Program-made: the position numbers and the translations under genes | The notes under the pieces: model-generated | What the model was told of the DNA's origin: nothing | The model's input: only the letters and a program-made list of their open reading frames with translations | Databases searched by the model: none | Assembly: GCF_047511655.1 (NCBI RefSeq) | Contig: NC_133386.1 | Coordinates: 130,761,866 to 130,825,865, forward strand | Length of the DNA: 64,000 bases | Reading direction: 5' to 3' | DNA from: Castor canadensis | Lineage: Eukaryota; Chordata; Mammalia; Rodentia; Castoridae | In this document: positions 31,885 through 43,328 of the stretch, in pieces | Numbering within the stretch: position 1 is the first letter of the stretch | Layout: the number at the start of each line of letters is the position of its first letter

Positions 31885-32170
31885 AATCACAGTTCAAAGC
31901 CAGCCCAGGCAAAAAGTTAGCAAGACCCTATCTCAGCCAATAACTTGGTCCTAGTGAGCTGTATCTGTGATCCCATCTATGCAAAATCTGTAGGTAGGAG
32001 GCTCGTGAACTGAGACTAGCCCTGGACATAAATGTGAGACTCTTCCTGAAAAATAAAGTCAGAAAGAGCTGGTGGCGGGGGGAGCATGCTTCAAGTGGTA
32101 GAACACCTGCCTAGCAAGTGCAAGGCCATGAATTTGAACCCTAGTTCAAATTCAAACCACAAAAAATAAC
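31885..32170 (+). mobile_element. Trimeric SINE, 5'-truncated
   Basis: aaagccagcccaggcaaaa, then gtgagctgtatctgtgatcc, then agagctggtggcgggg, agtggtagaacacctgcc and an A-rich end. Confidence 0.7.
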
Positions 32171-32179
32171 AAAAAAGAT

Positions 32180-32307
32180 AAGTGTTGCATTGGGTAATGT
32201 GGCATACTCCTGTAATCTCAGCAATAGGATCCAGAGTTCAAGGCCAGCCTGGGCTACGTAGTCAGACCCTGCCACCAAAAAAAAAAAAAGAAGAAGAAGA
32301 AGAAAGT
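32180..32307 (+). mobile_element. B1-like SINE with A/GAA tail
   Basis: ggcatactcctgtaatctc, gttcaaggccagcctgggc, then a poly(A) run grading into five GAA/AAG triplets at 32289-32307. Confidence 0.75.
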
Positions 32308-32507
32308 ATCACAGTTTTAAGACTTTAAATCAGAATTTAACAATACAAGATTCTCTGCAGTGTCAACTTCTTTTCAGTAAGATTAACAAATGCTAGATCT
32401 CTCTGAGAGCTCTGTCAGCTGAGAAATATGTGTATTTATGGGAGGAAAGAAATTAAACCTGCAAATTAAGAAGGCTTAATCAACATACAGTTCTCTCTCT
32501 TCCTCAG

Positions 32508-32715
32508 GAGTTGGCCGAGGAAAAGATATCTCCACCATCACAGGTCACCGTGGAAAAGATATCTCTACTATTTTGGATGAGGAAAGAAAAGAAAATAAAC
32601 GACCCCAGAGGGCAGCTGCCGCTCGACGGAAGAAACGCCGGCGACTAAATGATCTAGACAGTGACAGCAATCTAGATGAAGAAGAGAGTGAGGATGAATT
32701 CAAGATCAGTGACGG
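32508..32715 (+). CDS. RSF1: RSF1 exon 13
   Basis: Acceptor cttcctcag. Two bases complete Gly, then VGRGKDISTITGHRGKDIST and ILDEERKENKRPQRAAAARR, KKRRRLNDLDSDSNLDEEES, EDEFKISD. It ends with two bases of a Gly codon (phase 2); donor GTGTGT at 32716. Contains a duplicated GKDIST motif and a strong basic cluster (RRKKRRR) followed by an acidic run. Identical to the RSF1 residues I recall. Confidence 0.97.
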
Positions 32716-32879
32716 GTGTGTGCCTACGGCAAGACCCATTCGCTGGATGTCAGCTTCAGTAGGGTTGGGCTGGCAGAGAGGTTTGGCCATCCTGTGTTCG
32801 GGCTTTTGTTCTTCATATACGTAGTCCAGTGTCTCTTATTTTCAGAGTATTTACAGCAGATTGACGAGTGCTGATTTTT

Positions 32880-33003
32880 GTGAGGTGTGGTAGTCTATAC
32901 CTATAATCCCAGCACCTGGAAGGCTGAGGCAGGAGGATCATGAGTTTAAGTCAGCCTGACCTACATAGTAAGACCCTGTCTCAAAAAACAAAATAAAAAA
33001 AGA
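32880..33003 (+). mobile_element. B1-like SINE
   Basis: ggtgtggtagtctatacct, ataatcccagcacctggaag, ctgaggcaggaggatcatg, agaccctgtctc. Flanks share tgctgatttt. Confidence 0.8.
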
Positions 33004-33359
33004 ATGCTGATTTTGATTGGTTTTAGATCAAAATAAAAACTGGTTTATGGTTTATTTAGTATTCCAAATTATATTTAAATTTGATTAACTACAGTTGAAC
33101 ATTCATTTGTTGAGCACTTTCTCTTTGCCACCTTTTGCTACCAGGTCCATGAGGGGGGGTTCCCAGTCAAATGTGAGAAATTAACAAATAATTAGTTAAT
33201 ATTCTCTGGTGACCTGTTGAGGTTGGGACAAATTATTCAGTATGAAAGATCAAGGAAGGTTTTTATGCAAAGCAGGTATTGAAAAATACTGCAATGTTTC
33301 TCTTTTCAAATTTGTTAGTAGAGATAATAAGCATATAAACCACAAAAAAAAGTTATTCT

Positions 33360-33545
33360 GGCTGGGCGCTATTGACTCACCTGTAATCCTAGCTACTCAG
33401 GAGGCAGAGATCAGGAGGATTGAGATTCAAAGCCAGCCCAGGCAAATAGTTCGTGAGACCCTATCTTGTGGAGTGGCTCAAGTGGTAGAGCGCCTGCCTA
33501 GCAAGTGTGAGACCCTGAGTTGAAACCCCAGTGCTGCCAAAAAAG
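33360..33545 (+). mobile_element. Dimeric 7SL-ID SINE (full ID subtype)
   Basis: gctgggcgctattgactcac, ggaggcagagatcaggagg, then agtggctcaagtggtagag, cgcctgcctagcaagtgtg. Confidence 0.88.
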
Positions 33546-34154
33546 TCATTCTTCATACTGCTACTAAAATACAGGGAAAATATAAAATAAGGTATAGAGC
33601 ACAGTTAGATTAATTCAAGGAGGTTAGGGAAAGCCTTACCACAGGAGTAATGCTTAGTCTAAAATTTGTAGAATTCATATTTAGTGAGGTCGGTGAGTTT
33701 GAGATTAGAAGTAGGATGAAGAAAGAAGGTATCCCAAGCAGTGAAGTTTATGTTCAAGACAGCAAGCCGTAAAAGGCGTGGAATAGCTGAGAAACTCCTA
33801 GTAGTCAAGTTAGCAAGAGTATGGGGATGAAAAAGAGAATGTCCTATTAATCTCCTGTCCAGGAGATTAAAGTAAAACAAAACAAAAAAGAACTAGATTG
33901 TATTCTGTTTGTTGTGCAGGACTTTGTCTTGAAAATTCTGAAAAAGAATCACTGAAGAGCTTTAGATGGGAGAAATGAAAAGGGAAGAATTAAGATAAAT
34001 ACCAAGTTAAGTGTCTGGTTGTTAGATAGGTGATGATACCAAATACCAGGTTGGGGAACAAAAAAGGAGTAGGTTTGGAAATAATGAGCCCACGTTGGAC
34101 ATGATGAGTTTAAAGTATGTGGGGAACATTCCAAAGAGGCCAATGTAGTTTATA

Positions 34155-34230
34155 CCTTTTTTTTTGGCAGTACTGGGGTTTGAACTCAAAGCCTTGCAGC
34201 TCTGCCACTTGAGCCACACACCCAGCCTGA
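34155..34230 (-). mobile_element. ID-like SINE, minus strand
   Basis: ggcagtactggggtttgaac, tcaaagccttgcagctctg, ccacttgagccacac; internally shortened. Confidence 0.8.
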
Positions 34231-34364
34231 GGCCAATATAAACTATGAAAAAGAAAAACCCAGCATTAGCCATGTGCCAGTGGCTCATGGCAAAAAAATA
34301 ACAGCTTTAATTCATCTTCACAGCCCCTCCAAAGAGAAGGATAGGTAGCAAGACACTTCATTTT

Positions 34365-34590
34365 ATTTTGTTTTGTTTTATTTTATGTGGGACTGGGGTT
34401 TGAATTTAGGGCTTCTGTTTACAAAGCAATTGCTCTGCCAGTTGAACCACATTTCCAGTCCATTTTGCTAGGATATTTTGGAGATGGAGTCTCTTGAACT
34501 GTTTGCTCTGGCTGGCCTCTAACCACAATCCTCGTGATCCTCAGCCTCTCAAGTAGCTACAATTACAGGCCTGAGCTAACAGCACCAGCA
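34365..34590 (-). mobile_element. Dimeric 7SL-ID SINE, minus strand
   Basis: gggactggggtttgaattta, caattgctctgccagttg, then gagatggagtctcttgaac, caatcctcgtgatcctcag, acaattacaggcctgagc. Confidence 0.8.
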
Positions 34591-34891
34591 CCTTTTAGAA
34601 ACAGAAATTGATACAATTGTCCAGATATGTTGTATTAAATATAATAATTGTTTTACTGAACTTGTTAAAATTTGTATTAAGAACTTATCAAAAATGTGGG
34701 GGGAGATGAGATAAAGGAGAATGATGGAGGGGTGAATTCAACTATAATATATTGTATAGAACTTTAGTAAATGTTACAGTATACCTCTAGTACAGCAACA
34801 ATTTTTAAAAAAGGAGGTTGTCAAAAATGGCTTATCACTTCTAAGTGTGATAACCATCATAATTTATCTGTTTTGTTTTGTTTTTTGACAG

Positions 34892-35112
34892 ATCCCAAGA
34901 TGAGTTTGTTGTGTCTGATGACAACCCAGATGAAAGTGAAGAAGATCCACCATCTAATGATGACAGTGACACTGATTTTTGTAGCCGTAGACTGAGGCGG
35001 CACCCCTCTCGGCCAATGAGGCAAAGTAGGCGTTTGCGGAGAAAGACTCCAAAGAAAAAATATTCTGATGATGATGAAGAGGAGGAATCTGAGGAGAATA
35101 GTAGAGACTCTG
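34892..35112 (+). CDS. RSF1: RSF1 exon 14
   Basis: Acceptor tttttgacag. The first base completes Gly, then SQDEFVVSDDNPDESEEDPP, SNDDSDTDFCSRRLRRHPSR, PMRQSRRLRRKTPKKKYSDD, DEEEESEENSRDS and one base (phase 1). Donor GTATAA at 35113. Alternating acidic serine-rich and Arg/Lys-rich blocks, typical of the histone-binding C-terminal half of RSF1. The human protein I recall has SDENPDES where this copy has SDDNPDES. Confidence 0.97.
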
Positions 35113-36764
35113 GTATAAACAACTTTTGTCCATATCATACCAACTCAGTAAATCCGTATAACTTATGGAGTTAAGAGTTCTTAAAATTCCATTCAGTTAT
35201 GATACAAGTTCCCCAAATTTTTGAGTCCTTTTCTTATGACTCACTGGTAACTAATTTTCCACATAGCATATTTGAGAAAATTCATACACATTGATGTGCT
35301 AACTTCATACCAAGAATCATGTAGGGTTGTGATGGATCCTTTTGGTGCCAACTGTTTCCGTGCCTAATTTATATAACCACAGTGAGTGATTCATACTTTT
35401 TCCAAATGAGCAATTATTAGTGTTCTTACAGCTTACACTTATCTTTATTAGCTGAATAAGTAGTGAGAAGTACAACAGCTAAAAGAAAAGACGAGTGCTT
35501 TGTGTAATTGACAAACAGGTGGTTGCTTCTTATGGGAAAAGTGCGATAGACATGAGTATTATATATTTGACTTTGGCCATCTGTTGGGTTACTTCGTTTT
35601 TTTCTAAAGCTTTGAGTAAGTGACAAAAATTATGCTTGTTTATGTGATTATTTCCAAAAAACAAGAAAATTTCCATACTTAATCGTTGTACAATTAATAG
35701 AATCAGAAATTTTGACATTTATATAATACTATTAACTAATGAACAGTACTCATTTGAATATAGGAGTCCCAAAACTTTCTATATGTTCATTTTTTTCTAG
35801 TCCAGAATCCAATGTAGGAGTATGCATTCCATATATTCATGTTTCTTTAGTCTGGAATGTCCCTCAAATTTTGTCTTTATTGACCATGACAATTTGAAAG
35901 AATAAAACTATTTTGTAAAACATTGCTCAATTTGGGTTTTTCTGTTTCCCTGTAACCATATTCTGGTTACATATTATTGGCAGGAGTATGATGGAGGTAT
36001 TATGTCTTCCAGGTCTCTTTGTTACTAGTTTTCCTTTTAATTAATAAGTAATTTGTGGGAGGATTCTTTGAAGTTTTATAAATAACCAGATTTTTCACCT
36101 GTTACTTTTAGTTCCATTGAGAATTTTCCAGCTCCATCATTCCTTTTTATATTTATTAACCATTGCTCTGTAATGAATTAACTTTCCTCTCTCCATCTAT
36201 TTATTATATCAGTATATACTTAAGGATTCTTATAATCATCAGTGAATTACTACATTACCATCACAAGTGCAGTTTGTCCCAGACTGGCCAATAGAAACCA
36301 CTTCAAACTATTGGCTGTTTTGAAATGTTTTCAGTCCATTCCAGCACAATAAAGTTGGATGTGATAATTCACTAGAATTCATAAGCACTGAAAAACAGGT
36401 GATAGAAAATCTTAGTCTCTCACTCTGGTTTATTGACTAGAGATAATAAGAACAGTGCTGTTTAGCAGTGCTTTGAGAATTTAAGTAGCTCTGTATGCTT
36501 TTTTTAGTGGAGAAAAGTGAAAAATAGAACTCATCACTTCTGTACTTCTTTGAAACAGGCTTATTAGTTTTCTTTGATTAAAGAGTTATGAATGTAGCCA
36601 TATATAAGATCAACAGAATGAATTTTCTGGTGACTGAAGACACAGCACTTGTGGCAGCTGTGTACCTAATCAGGTAGCTCTCTAGGTTGAATGTAATAAA
36701 GATTATTTTTAAATATATTAAAAACATTGTCCTTTGGTTTCTGTTCTGTTTTGGTTTTGGCATT

Positions 36765-36822
36765 GCTAACGGTAGGGCACATGCTAGGCAAACACTCTGT
36801 CACTGAGTTCCAGTCCCAGCCC
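36765..36822 (-). mobile_element. ID-like SINE remnant, minus
   Basis: gtagggcacatgctaggcaa, acactctgtcactgagttcc, cagtcccagccc. Confidence 0.65.
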
Positions 36823-36842
36823 TTTTCCTTTTCGTCCATATT

Positions 36843-36940
36843 TTTTGTTTGTTTGTTTTTTGGCAGCACTGGGGTTTGAACTCAGGGCCTCACACTTTCT
36901 GGGCAGGTGCTCTGCCACTTGAGCCACTCCACCAGCCCTC
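36843..36940 (-). mobile_element. ID SINE, minus strand
   Basis: T/TTTG tail, agcactggggtttgaactc, cctcacactttctgggcagg, cttgagccactccaccagcc. Confidence 0.88.
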
Positions 36941-37181
36941 CACGTTTTCTTGTCTTGAGGATTAACTGATAATAATATATATATATGGAGGTTTGGCATT
37001 AAAGACCCTACAGATTAATTCATCTTATTAAAAAGAAAACAAGATTTATGAAAGTTATTATCCATCTGAAGTGTTGTACGATTAAACTCTGCTTAGTAAC
37101 TTTACATTTTGTTAGTTTTTGTAGTTAACACTTCCACTAAATGAACCTAAATTTTATACTTATTTTTCCATTTTTTAATAG

Positions 37182-37370
37182 AAAGTGATTTTAGCGATGA
37201 TTTTAGTGATGATTTTGTAGAAACTCGGCGAAGGAGGTCAAGGAGGAATCAGAAAAGACAAATTAACTACAAAGAAGATTCAGAAAGTGATGGTTCCCAG
37301 AAGAGTATACGACGTGGCAAAGAAATTAGGCGAGTTCACAAGCGCAGACTTTCCAGCTCAGAAAGTGAAG
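37182..37370 (+). CDS. RSF1: RSF1 exon 15
   Basis: Acceptor tttttaatag. Two bases complete Glu, then SDFSDDFSDDFVETRRRRSR-type text (this copy reads ETRRRRSRRNQKRQINYKED), SESDGSQKSIRRGKEIRRVH, KRRLSSSESE and one base (phase 1). Donor GTAAGG at 37371. Carries the short acidic repeat DFSDDFSDDF and a long Arg-rich segment. Confidence 0.97.
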
Positions 37371-37569
37371 GTAAGGCATAGCTTTCCTATCTGAGAAAGT
37401 ATGGTTGGGCAGAAATAGGCACTATAATGTAAATTTAGGATTGTGATTATGTACAGTTTTTTAAAACACCTACAAGCAGCAGTATCTTTAAGATAAATCC
37501 CATTATTTTTTCCTAATTACTGATTTTATAGTTTAAATAAATGATAAGATGCTGATTTTTAAGAATTCT

Positions 37570-37715
37570 GGGCACACTCACATCTATAATCCTAGTCACT
37601 TGGGAGGTAGAGATTAGGAGGATCATAGTTGAAGCCACTCCAGGCAAAAAGTTTGGGAGACTCCATCTCAACCAATAAAAGCTGGGTGTGGTGGCACATA
37701 CCTAAGATATGAGCT
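37570..37715 (+). mobile_element. 7SL-like SINE fragment (trimer type)
   Basis: cacatctataatcctagtc, acttgggaggtagagattag, then gctgggtgtggtggcacata, where the second module is cut short. Confidence 0.7.
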
Positions 37716-38259
37716 TGTGATACCATTTAGCCTTTGTAGTTAATCTAGAGCTCTTCCAAAGTTCATTTTAAATGACCCTAACCCGCTCCTTCCCACCTTT
37801 CTTTCATACATTTAATTCATTATTGTTTGATTTGTTCTGAAAGTTGTTGGCTTTTATAGATTAAGCATGAAATAAATTGAGTATAAGCCAGGGAAATGGT
37901 TTGGAGGGGGGATGTTTAAATGCAGGAGGGTTAAAGAATAGAAGTAAACATTATATTGAGTGCTTATTTATATGCACATGTCATAAAGACAGACAAATTC
38001 ATTCATTTAGTCATTAAATATGAATATTCAACTAGGCCCTATTCTAAGAACTGGCAATTTAACAGAGAACAAAATAACCCTCATGCAATTCTTACTTTTA
38101 GTTGGAGGTGCATGAACAATGAACAAGATAAATATGTAGAATATAAGACATATTTGATGGAGATTTGTGCTGTGAAGACAAAGGAGAAAAGGAGGTGGTA
38201 AGAGTAGTTAGAATTTCAGATTGGGTACTACAGAAAGTCATTACTAAGATGACACTATC

Positions 38260-38340
38260 TAAAGGCTGGGAGTGGAGCTCAGTGGTAGAGCACTTGCTTA
38301 GCATGCTTGAGACTCTGGGTTTGATATCTGCCACCATCAC
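38260..38340 (+). mobile_element. ID SINE
   Basis: ggctgggagtggagctcagt, ggtagagcacttgcttagc, atgcttgagactctggg, then a CA-rich tail. Confidence 0.8.
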
Positions 38341-38595
38341 ACACACTCACATACACACACATACAGAAACAGAATTTAAGTGAAGACATGAAAGAAATGG
38401 CAAGTATGATTCATGAAGTTAACTTAAAAGAAGAGTGATACTGACAGAACAAGAGATGTGAAGGCCTTGAGCCAAGTTAGTGCCTGACATGTTGGGGGAA
38501 CAGAAAAGAATCCATGGTTGTTGGAACCAAGTGAGGGCTTCTAAGTAGAGTATGAGATGAAGCATAGAGAACAGTGGGTGCCAGATCATACAGAA

Positions 38596-38760
38596 CAACA
38601 GTCAATAAACTACAGCCCACTTATTTGCATGAATAAGCTTTTTGTCAATCAGGTTTTATTGGAAGATGGTTATCTCCATTTGTTTACATACTGCTGAGTC
38701 GTTCTGATAGAGACCCATATGGGGCCTGTCCTTTACAGAAAAATACTGTTAACCTTGGAT
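38596..38760 (+). mobile_element. Ancient DNA-transposon-like repeat (same family as 8755)
   Basis: cagtcaataaactacagccc, aggttttattggaagatgg, tgtttacatactgctgagtc, ggcctgtcctttacag. Confidence 0.5.
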
Positions 38761-39803
38761 GAAAAGCAAGGCTGTCCTCTTGAATCTGCAGTCTACAGTA
38801 ATGGGCATATTCTGTATCCATGCTGATCAATTTGGTAAGCACTAGCCTTACATGACTATTCAGCACTTGAAATGTGGCTAGTGTGATAATGAAACTGAAT
38901 TTTTGTGACTAGTGTCACCGTATTGGATAACCACAGAATAGGCCAATGTATATAGACTGGATCTTATTCTGTGTGAGATGGGAAGAAATTGGAAGATTTT
39001 GAGCAGGGAAGTGGGGTATGAGCTGCGTTCAATTTTAATTTTCTATGGTAGCTATGTTATAAATATGTGAAGGGTGCAAGGGGCAATAACTTGGAGACCA
39101 GTTAGGAGTTACTGATATAGTCCAGGTGAGAAAGGGTGATGGGTGAAAACTTGTCAAGGTATGGATAGGTTTAGAAGACAAGCACAAAGGATTTACTGCT
39201 GGGTTAGAATCAAGGAGCAATTTTTAAGAATAGAATGGCCAAAAACTAAAATGATAAAGACCATAATGCTGTAGGTTTAAGGGGAAAGTTTAAGAGGTTT
39301 TTTTTTTCATGTTAGGTTTACCAGCAGATAATCTGTATGTTAAACCATGAGACTAGGTGAGATCATCCATGAGTTAAATATAGACAAAGAAGAGAAAACA
39401 TTCACAGACTACCAAGGGAATTTGATAAAATGAGATGAGAGTTAAACAGACGAACAGAGGGGTGCCCAGTTTTAATCCTTCCTTATCAGTATGTTTACAT
39501 GATTCCCTAATTATAGGACTAGTGGGAAGGAGTTTTCCAGTTTGTGACCAGTCTATCTTCATTTAATTCAAGGATCATCCAACTTCCCCATGAAATCTAT
39601 TATTTCCTAAAATCATAGGTAAAGTATACAATGAATCACACTGGGCATTGGTACGGAACTGAAAGAGAAAGGAAAACAGGCCAGTTATTGAAGGGAAATA
39701 AATATATATACACAGGTGTGAAAGCAGGCCACTGGATGCATATGGGAGAAGAGTACTTGAATCTGTTTTAGTTAATTGCCAATAAATGTGCTGTTTGTTC
39801 TAG

Positions 39804-40369
39804 AGAGCTATATGTCCAAGAACTCTGAAGATGAGGAGCTAGCTAAAGAAACAAAGCGGTCAGCTCGAAAGCGAGGCCGAAGCACTGATGAGTATTCAGA
39901 AGCAGATGAGGAGGAGGAAGAGGAAGGCAAACCATCTCGAAAACGGCTACACCGGATTGAGACGGATGAGGAGAGTTGTGACAATACTCATGGAGGTGTG
40001 GGTCAGCCTGCCCATGACAGCCAGCCCAGGGTCCTGCCCTCAGAGCAAGAGAGCGCCAAGAAGCCCTACCGGATAGAAAGTGACGAGGACGACTTTGAAA
40101 ATGTAGGCAAAGTGGGGAGCCCATTGGACTATAGCTTAGTGGACTTGCCTTCCACCAATGGACAGAGTCCAGGCAAAGCCATTGAGAACTTGATTGGCAA
40201 GTCAACAGAGAAGGCCCAGACCCCCAAGGACAGCAGCACAGCTAGTGCAAGCCTAGCCCCCAATGGGACAAGTGGAGGGCAGGAGGCAGGAGCACCAGAA
40301 GAGGAGGAAGATGAGCTTTTGAGAGTGACTGATCTTGTTGATTATGTCTGTAACAGTGAACAGTTATAA
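39804..40369 (+). CDS. RSF1: RSF1 exon 16, C-terminal coding part and stop
   Basis: Acceptor tgttctag. Two bases complete Glu, then SYMSKNSEDEELAKETKRSA and onward to LLRVTDLVDYVCNSEQL and TAA at 40367-40369; 187 residues after the junction. Composition alternates basic (RKRGRS, SRKRLHR) and long acidic runs (EADEEEEEEG, APEEEEDELL). The C terminus matches mammalian RSF1 exactly in the last 20 residues. Small in-frame length differences from the remembered human protein lie in Glu/Asp runs (IETDEESC and RIESDEDDFENV, each about one residue shorter). An apparent in-frame Met at 39776 is intronic and not a start. Confidence 0.97.
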
Positions 40370-40965
40370 AACTTTTTTTTTTCCATTTTTGTGCTAATTT
40401 ATTCCACGGTAGCTCTCACACCAGCGGGCCAGTTATTAAAAGCTGTTTAATTTTTCCTAGAAAACTCCACTACAGAATGACTTTTTAGAAGAAAAATTTC
40501 AACAAACCCTGAAGTCTTTCTGTGAAGTGACCAGTTTTGAACTTTGAAGATAAATAATTGCTGTAAATTCCTTTTGATTTTCTTTTTCCAAGTTCATGGT
40601 CCTTGGTAATTTCATTCATGGAAAAAAAATCTTATTATAATAACAACAAAGATTTGTATATTTTTGACTTTATATTTCCTGAGCTCTCCTGACTTTGTGA
40701 AAAGAGTGGATAAGAATGCATTCCAAATCTATGAGGGCCCAAAACAGAATTTAGAGGGTGGGAGAAAGCACTTGTGCTTTAGCTTTTTCATATTAAATAT
40801 ATATTATATTTAAACATTCATGGCATAGATGATGATTAACAGACTGTTTAAAAATCCAAGTCTGTACTGTTGCAGTTTGAGAATTGTAGATAACATCATA
40901 CATAAGTCATTTAGTAATAGCCTTCGTGAAGTCAACTTGTTTTCTATTGGAGTTACCACACTTTA

Positions 40966-40971
40966 AATAAA
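40966..40971 (+). terminator. RSF1: Candidate proximal poly(A) signal
   Basis: AATAAA about 600 nt after the RSF1 stop. Use cannot be judged from sequence alone. Confidence 0.35.
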
Positions 40972-41507
40972 GAAGAGACCATGAAAGTACCATCATAAAA
41001 ATACTTAAGCCTAAGTTTCTGTTATAGCGGAGTTTCTTGTCTGAAAAAAACAAAATCATCTGAAAAAGGTTTGTACAGTAAAAAGTATAATGAAGCTTTG
41101 ACAACCAGATTGTGCTAGTAACAAATATTTTAAAATAGCTTTATGCAGTGGTAATAAGGTGGCCTCTAATTTACTATGTCTGGTGGAGAGTTAGTGAAAT
41201 GAGTGTGATCTTTGATAAAACCCAGGTGGACTATAAACTCTGCTGGCAGTGTAACTCTTTGTCTTCTGGCCACTTGATGTTTAAATATCTGAAATGTCAT
41301 TTTGAGAAAAATAACATCTCTATGTAACATACAGGAAGAGATGCTAAGTTGACAATGGTATTTTAGCACATTTGAAGACTGGGAAGGGATTTTCAGGTGA
41401 ATTTTAACTGGTCTATTCTTGCCCTTAGTATCTACTTCAAATTGAAGTCTACAAACAAAGCAGTTCCTTTGGGAGGTTTTTAGTTTTGAGTTTTAGTGTG
41501 TATGTCT

Positions 41508-41515
41508 GTGTGTGT

Positions 41516-41554
<39 letters not shown>

Positions 41555-41582
41555 TGCGTGTCTGCGTGTCTGCGTGTCTGCC
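41508..41582 (+). repeat. TG microsatellite followed by TGTCTGCG octamers
   Basis: About 45 nt of TG dinucleotides, then four tandem copies of TGTCTGCG-type octamer (41551-41582), within the RSF1 3' UTR. Confidence 0.95.
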
Positions 41583-42799
41583 TGGATATATTAGCAGGGT
41601 TTGAATGTAGTTTTGGCCTTTGGCCCTTAGACTTCTATTAAAATTTCATTAATAGTCACACAACCCATATAGAGTTGAATGAGAAGCGCCAATATACTTA
41701 ATAAGCATGACATTCATTTTAAACATCTCAACACTTAAAGATAATCCCTTTGTTTCAAGAAAAGACGGTTTACATAACTAAGTACCGTAATTGACACTAA
41801 AATATGAGCTTCATCTTAATTTCTGTTACGGCTGTAAAATTTCAGGCCAAGCCATAACATTGTACAGAGCGTAGCCCTTGTGAGTAAACCTTGTCTGTCA
41901 TATGCTGAAGCCTTCAACTGTTAGTTCTGTGGGTGCTTCTGCCCTAGGATTTGGGGTTTCTGTTTCAGTGTTGTGTCTGTTGCCGGCAATGGACACATCG
42001 TATCTGCTGCTGGCCCAAGGAACTTCATTTTTCTTTCCAAATTAAGCCATTATATGTGCTAGTCTGTGTATAGTAACTCACTTCTTTTTTATTATTAAAA
42101 AGCTGACATTAGACTTGCATTATAAATACCTCTCTAGAAACTTTACTCTCCTACTTTTTCTTCCTTAACAGGTATAGCCCTTAAATCTTCTGGTCTTGAA
42201 TGTCTTATAGCTGTTATTTTTCAGTTGTTGGTTTGTTTCACTTTAGTTCTATACTATCTGCCCACTAATATTTTTGCTTTGATTCTAGCAATGTATATGT
42301 ATCTGTATAAAAAATAAAATAATGATAGCAGCCTAAAAATAGGATGCAACAAGAGCATATGGTTCCAAGCCAGTTGTGATTTTTATTTTGAAACAATGTT
42401 CTACTGGAAGGGAGGGAAGGGCTTACATTTACAGGCAGTAAAGTAGAGTGAAAAAGCAGCAACATTGACTTACGAGGCCACTGTCTAGCTAGTTTTATTT
42501 CATTTATTTGAAAGTCAATTTAAAATTTTAACCTTTGTAACTATCTAAAACAGGCAGGTAAAAGGATTCCTACTTGTGAAAGGTAAGTGATTCAGATATA
42601 TAGGTGGTGTATCCTGCCCTTTGCTGTTTCAGTCCTGCAGCCATATAAAGCCACTATAATGTTAGACTTTCCCTGTCTCTCTCTACCTCTGGACATACTA
42701 GCTCCTGTTTCTGCCTATTAAAGTTCTACTCAGTCAAGCAGGCATTACTAGTATTAGATGGGTAGATAATTGAGTTGGTTTTGGGGGTTTGTTTGCTTG

Positions 42800-42882
42800 T
42801 TCCAGTACTCGGGATTGAACCCAGGGCCATAGTGCATGCTAGGCAAACACTCTTACCACAGGGCTACACACCCAGCTGCTAA
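42800..42882 (-). mobile_element. ID SINE, minus strand, in 3' UTR
   Basis: ccagtactcgggattgaacc, cagggccatagtgcatgct, aggcaaacactcttacc, ctacacacccagc. Confidence 0.85.
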
Positions 42883-43221
42883 ATGGGTTATTTAACAGGA
42901 TGCTACCATAAAATAAGTTATTTTTACCCTTCCACCGTAGGAAGTCCAAGGTAATTTTTATAGTAAAGAATGAGTATTCCATTCAGCAAGTATCACACTG
43001 ACATGGGTTACAAAACCACTCGTGCTGCCTGATACTTACCAAGCTTGAATAAGTGTGTGTCAATTTGATACTGAGTGTCTCCCTTCTAACCCTAGATTTT
43101 GATTCAACCAATTAACTATGCTTCATCTACCAAGAATGTAATCCAGGCAGCTAATAGATACAAATTCTTATTGTATAGATAGACCGACTATAACTGATAA
43201 CATTTTGAACAGTTCTGCAGG

Positions 43222-43328
43222 GGTTTTTTTGTTTCTGGTATTTGGTTTTCGATCCATGGTGGGAATTGAGCCCAAGGCCTTGTTTAATGCTAGGCAAGTG
43301 CTCTACCACTGAGCTAAGTCCTAGCCGT
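43222..43328 (-). mobile_element. ID SINE, minus strand, in 3' UTR
   Basis: gtttctggtatttggttttc, ggaattgagcccaaggcc, gctaggcaagtgctctacc, actgagctaagtcctagcc. Confidence 0.8.

Larger units (their letters stand above)
31038..32507 (+). other. RSF1: RSF1 intron 12
   Basis: GT at 31038 and AG at 32506-32507. The right half is a SINE cluster (31670-32307); 31038-31655 and 32308-32507 hold nothing recognised. Confidence 0.9.
32716..34891 (+). other. RSF1: RSF1 intron 13
   Basis: GT at 32716 and AG at 34890-34891. Contains four SINEs. The flanks of the SINE at 33360 (33060-33280 and 33590-33900) read like one ancient mammalian repeat of unassigned family. 34600-34890 holds nothing recognised. 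Confidence 0.88.
35113..37181 (+). other. RSF1: RSF1 intron 14
   Basis: GT at 35113 and AG at 37180-37181. Mostly AT-rich sequence with nothing recognised (35113-36764); two minus-strand ID SINEs near the 3' side. Confidence 0.9.
37371..39803 (+). other. RSF1: RSF1 intron 15
   Basis: GT at 37371 and AG at 39802-39803. Contains two SINEs and an ancient DNA-transposon-like repeat (38596-38760). 37950-38110 may be an ancient repeat of unassigned family; 38900-39800 holds nothing recognised. Confidence 0.9.

Noticed and set aside
33360..33545. tRNA-like A-box and B-box sequence
   Set aside because: It belongs to the ID part of SINEs, with no full cloverleaf and many copies; not a tRNA gene.
39776..39803. 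In-frame Met upstream of RSF1 exon 16
   Set aside because: It lies in the intron before a clear acceptor; the exon joins exon 15 in phase.
41508..41582. Short regularly spaced repeats resembling a CRISPR array
   Set aside because: Simple microsatellite and octamer expansion in a mammalian 3' UTR; no spacers.
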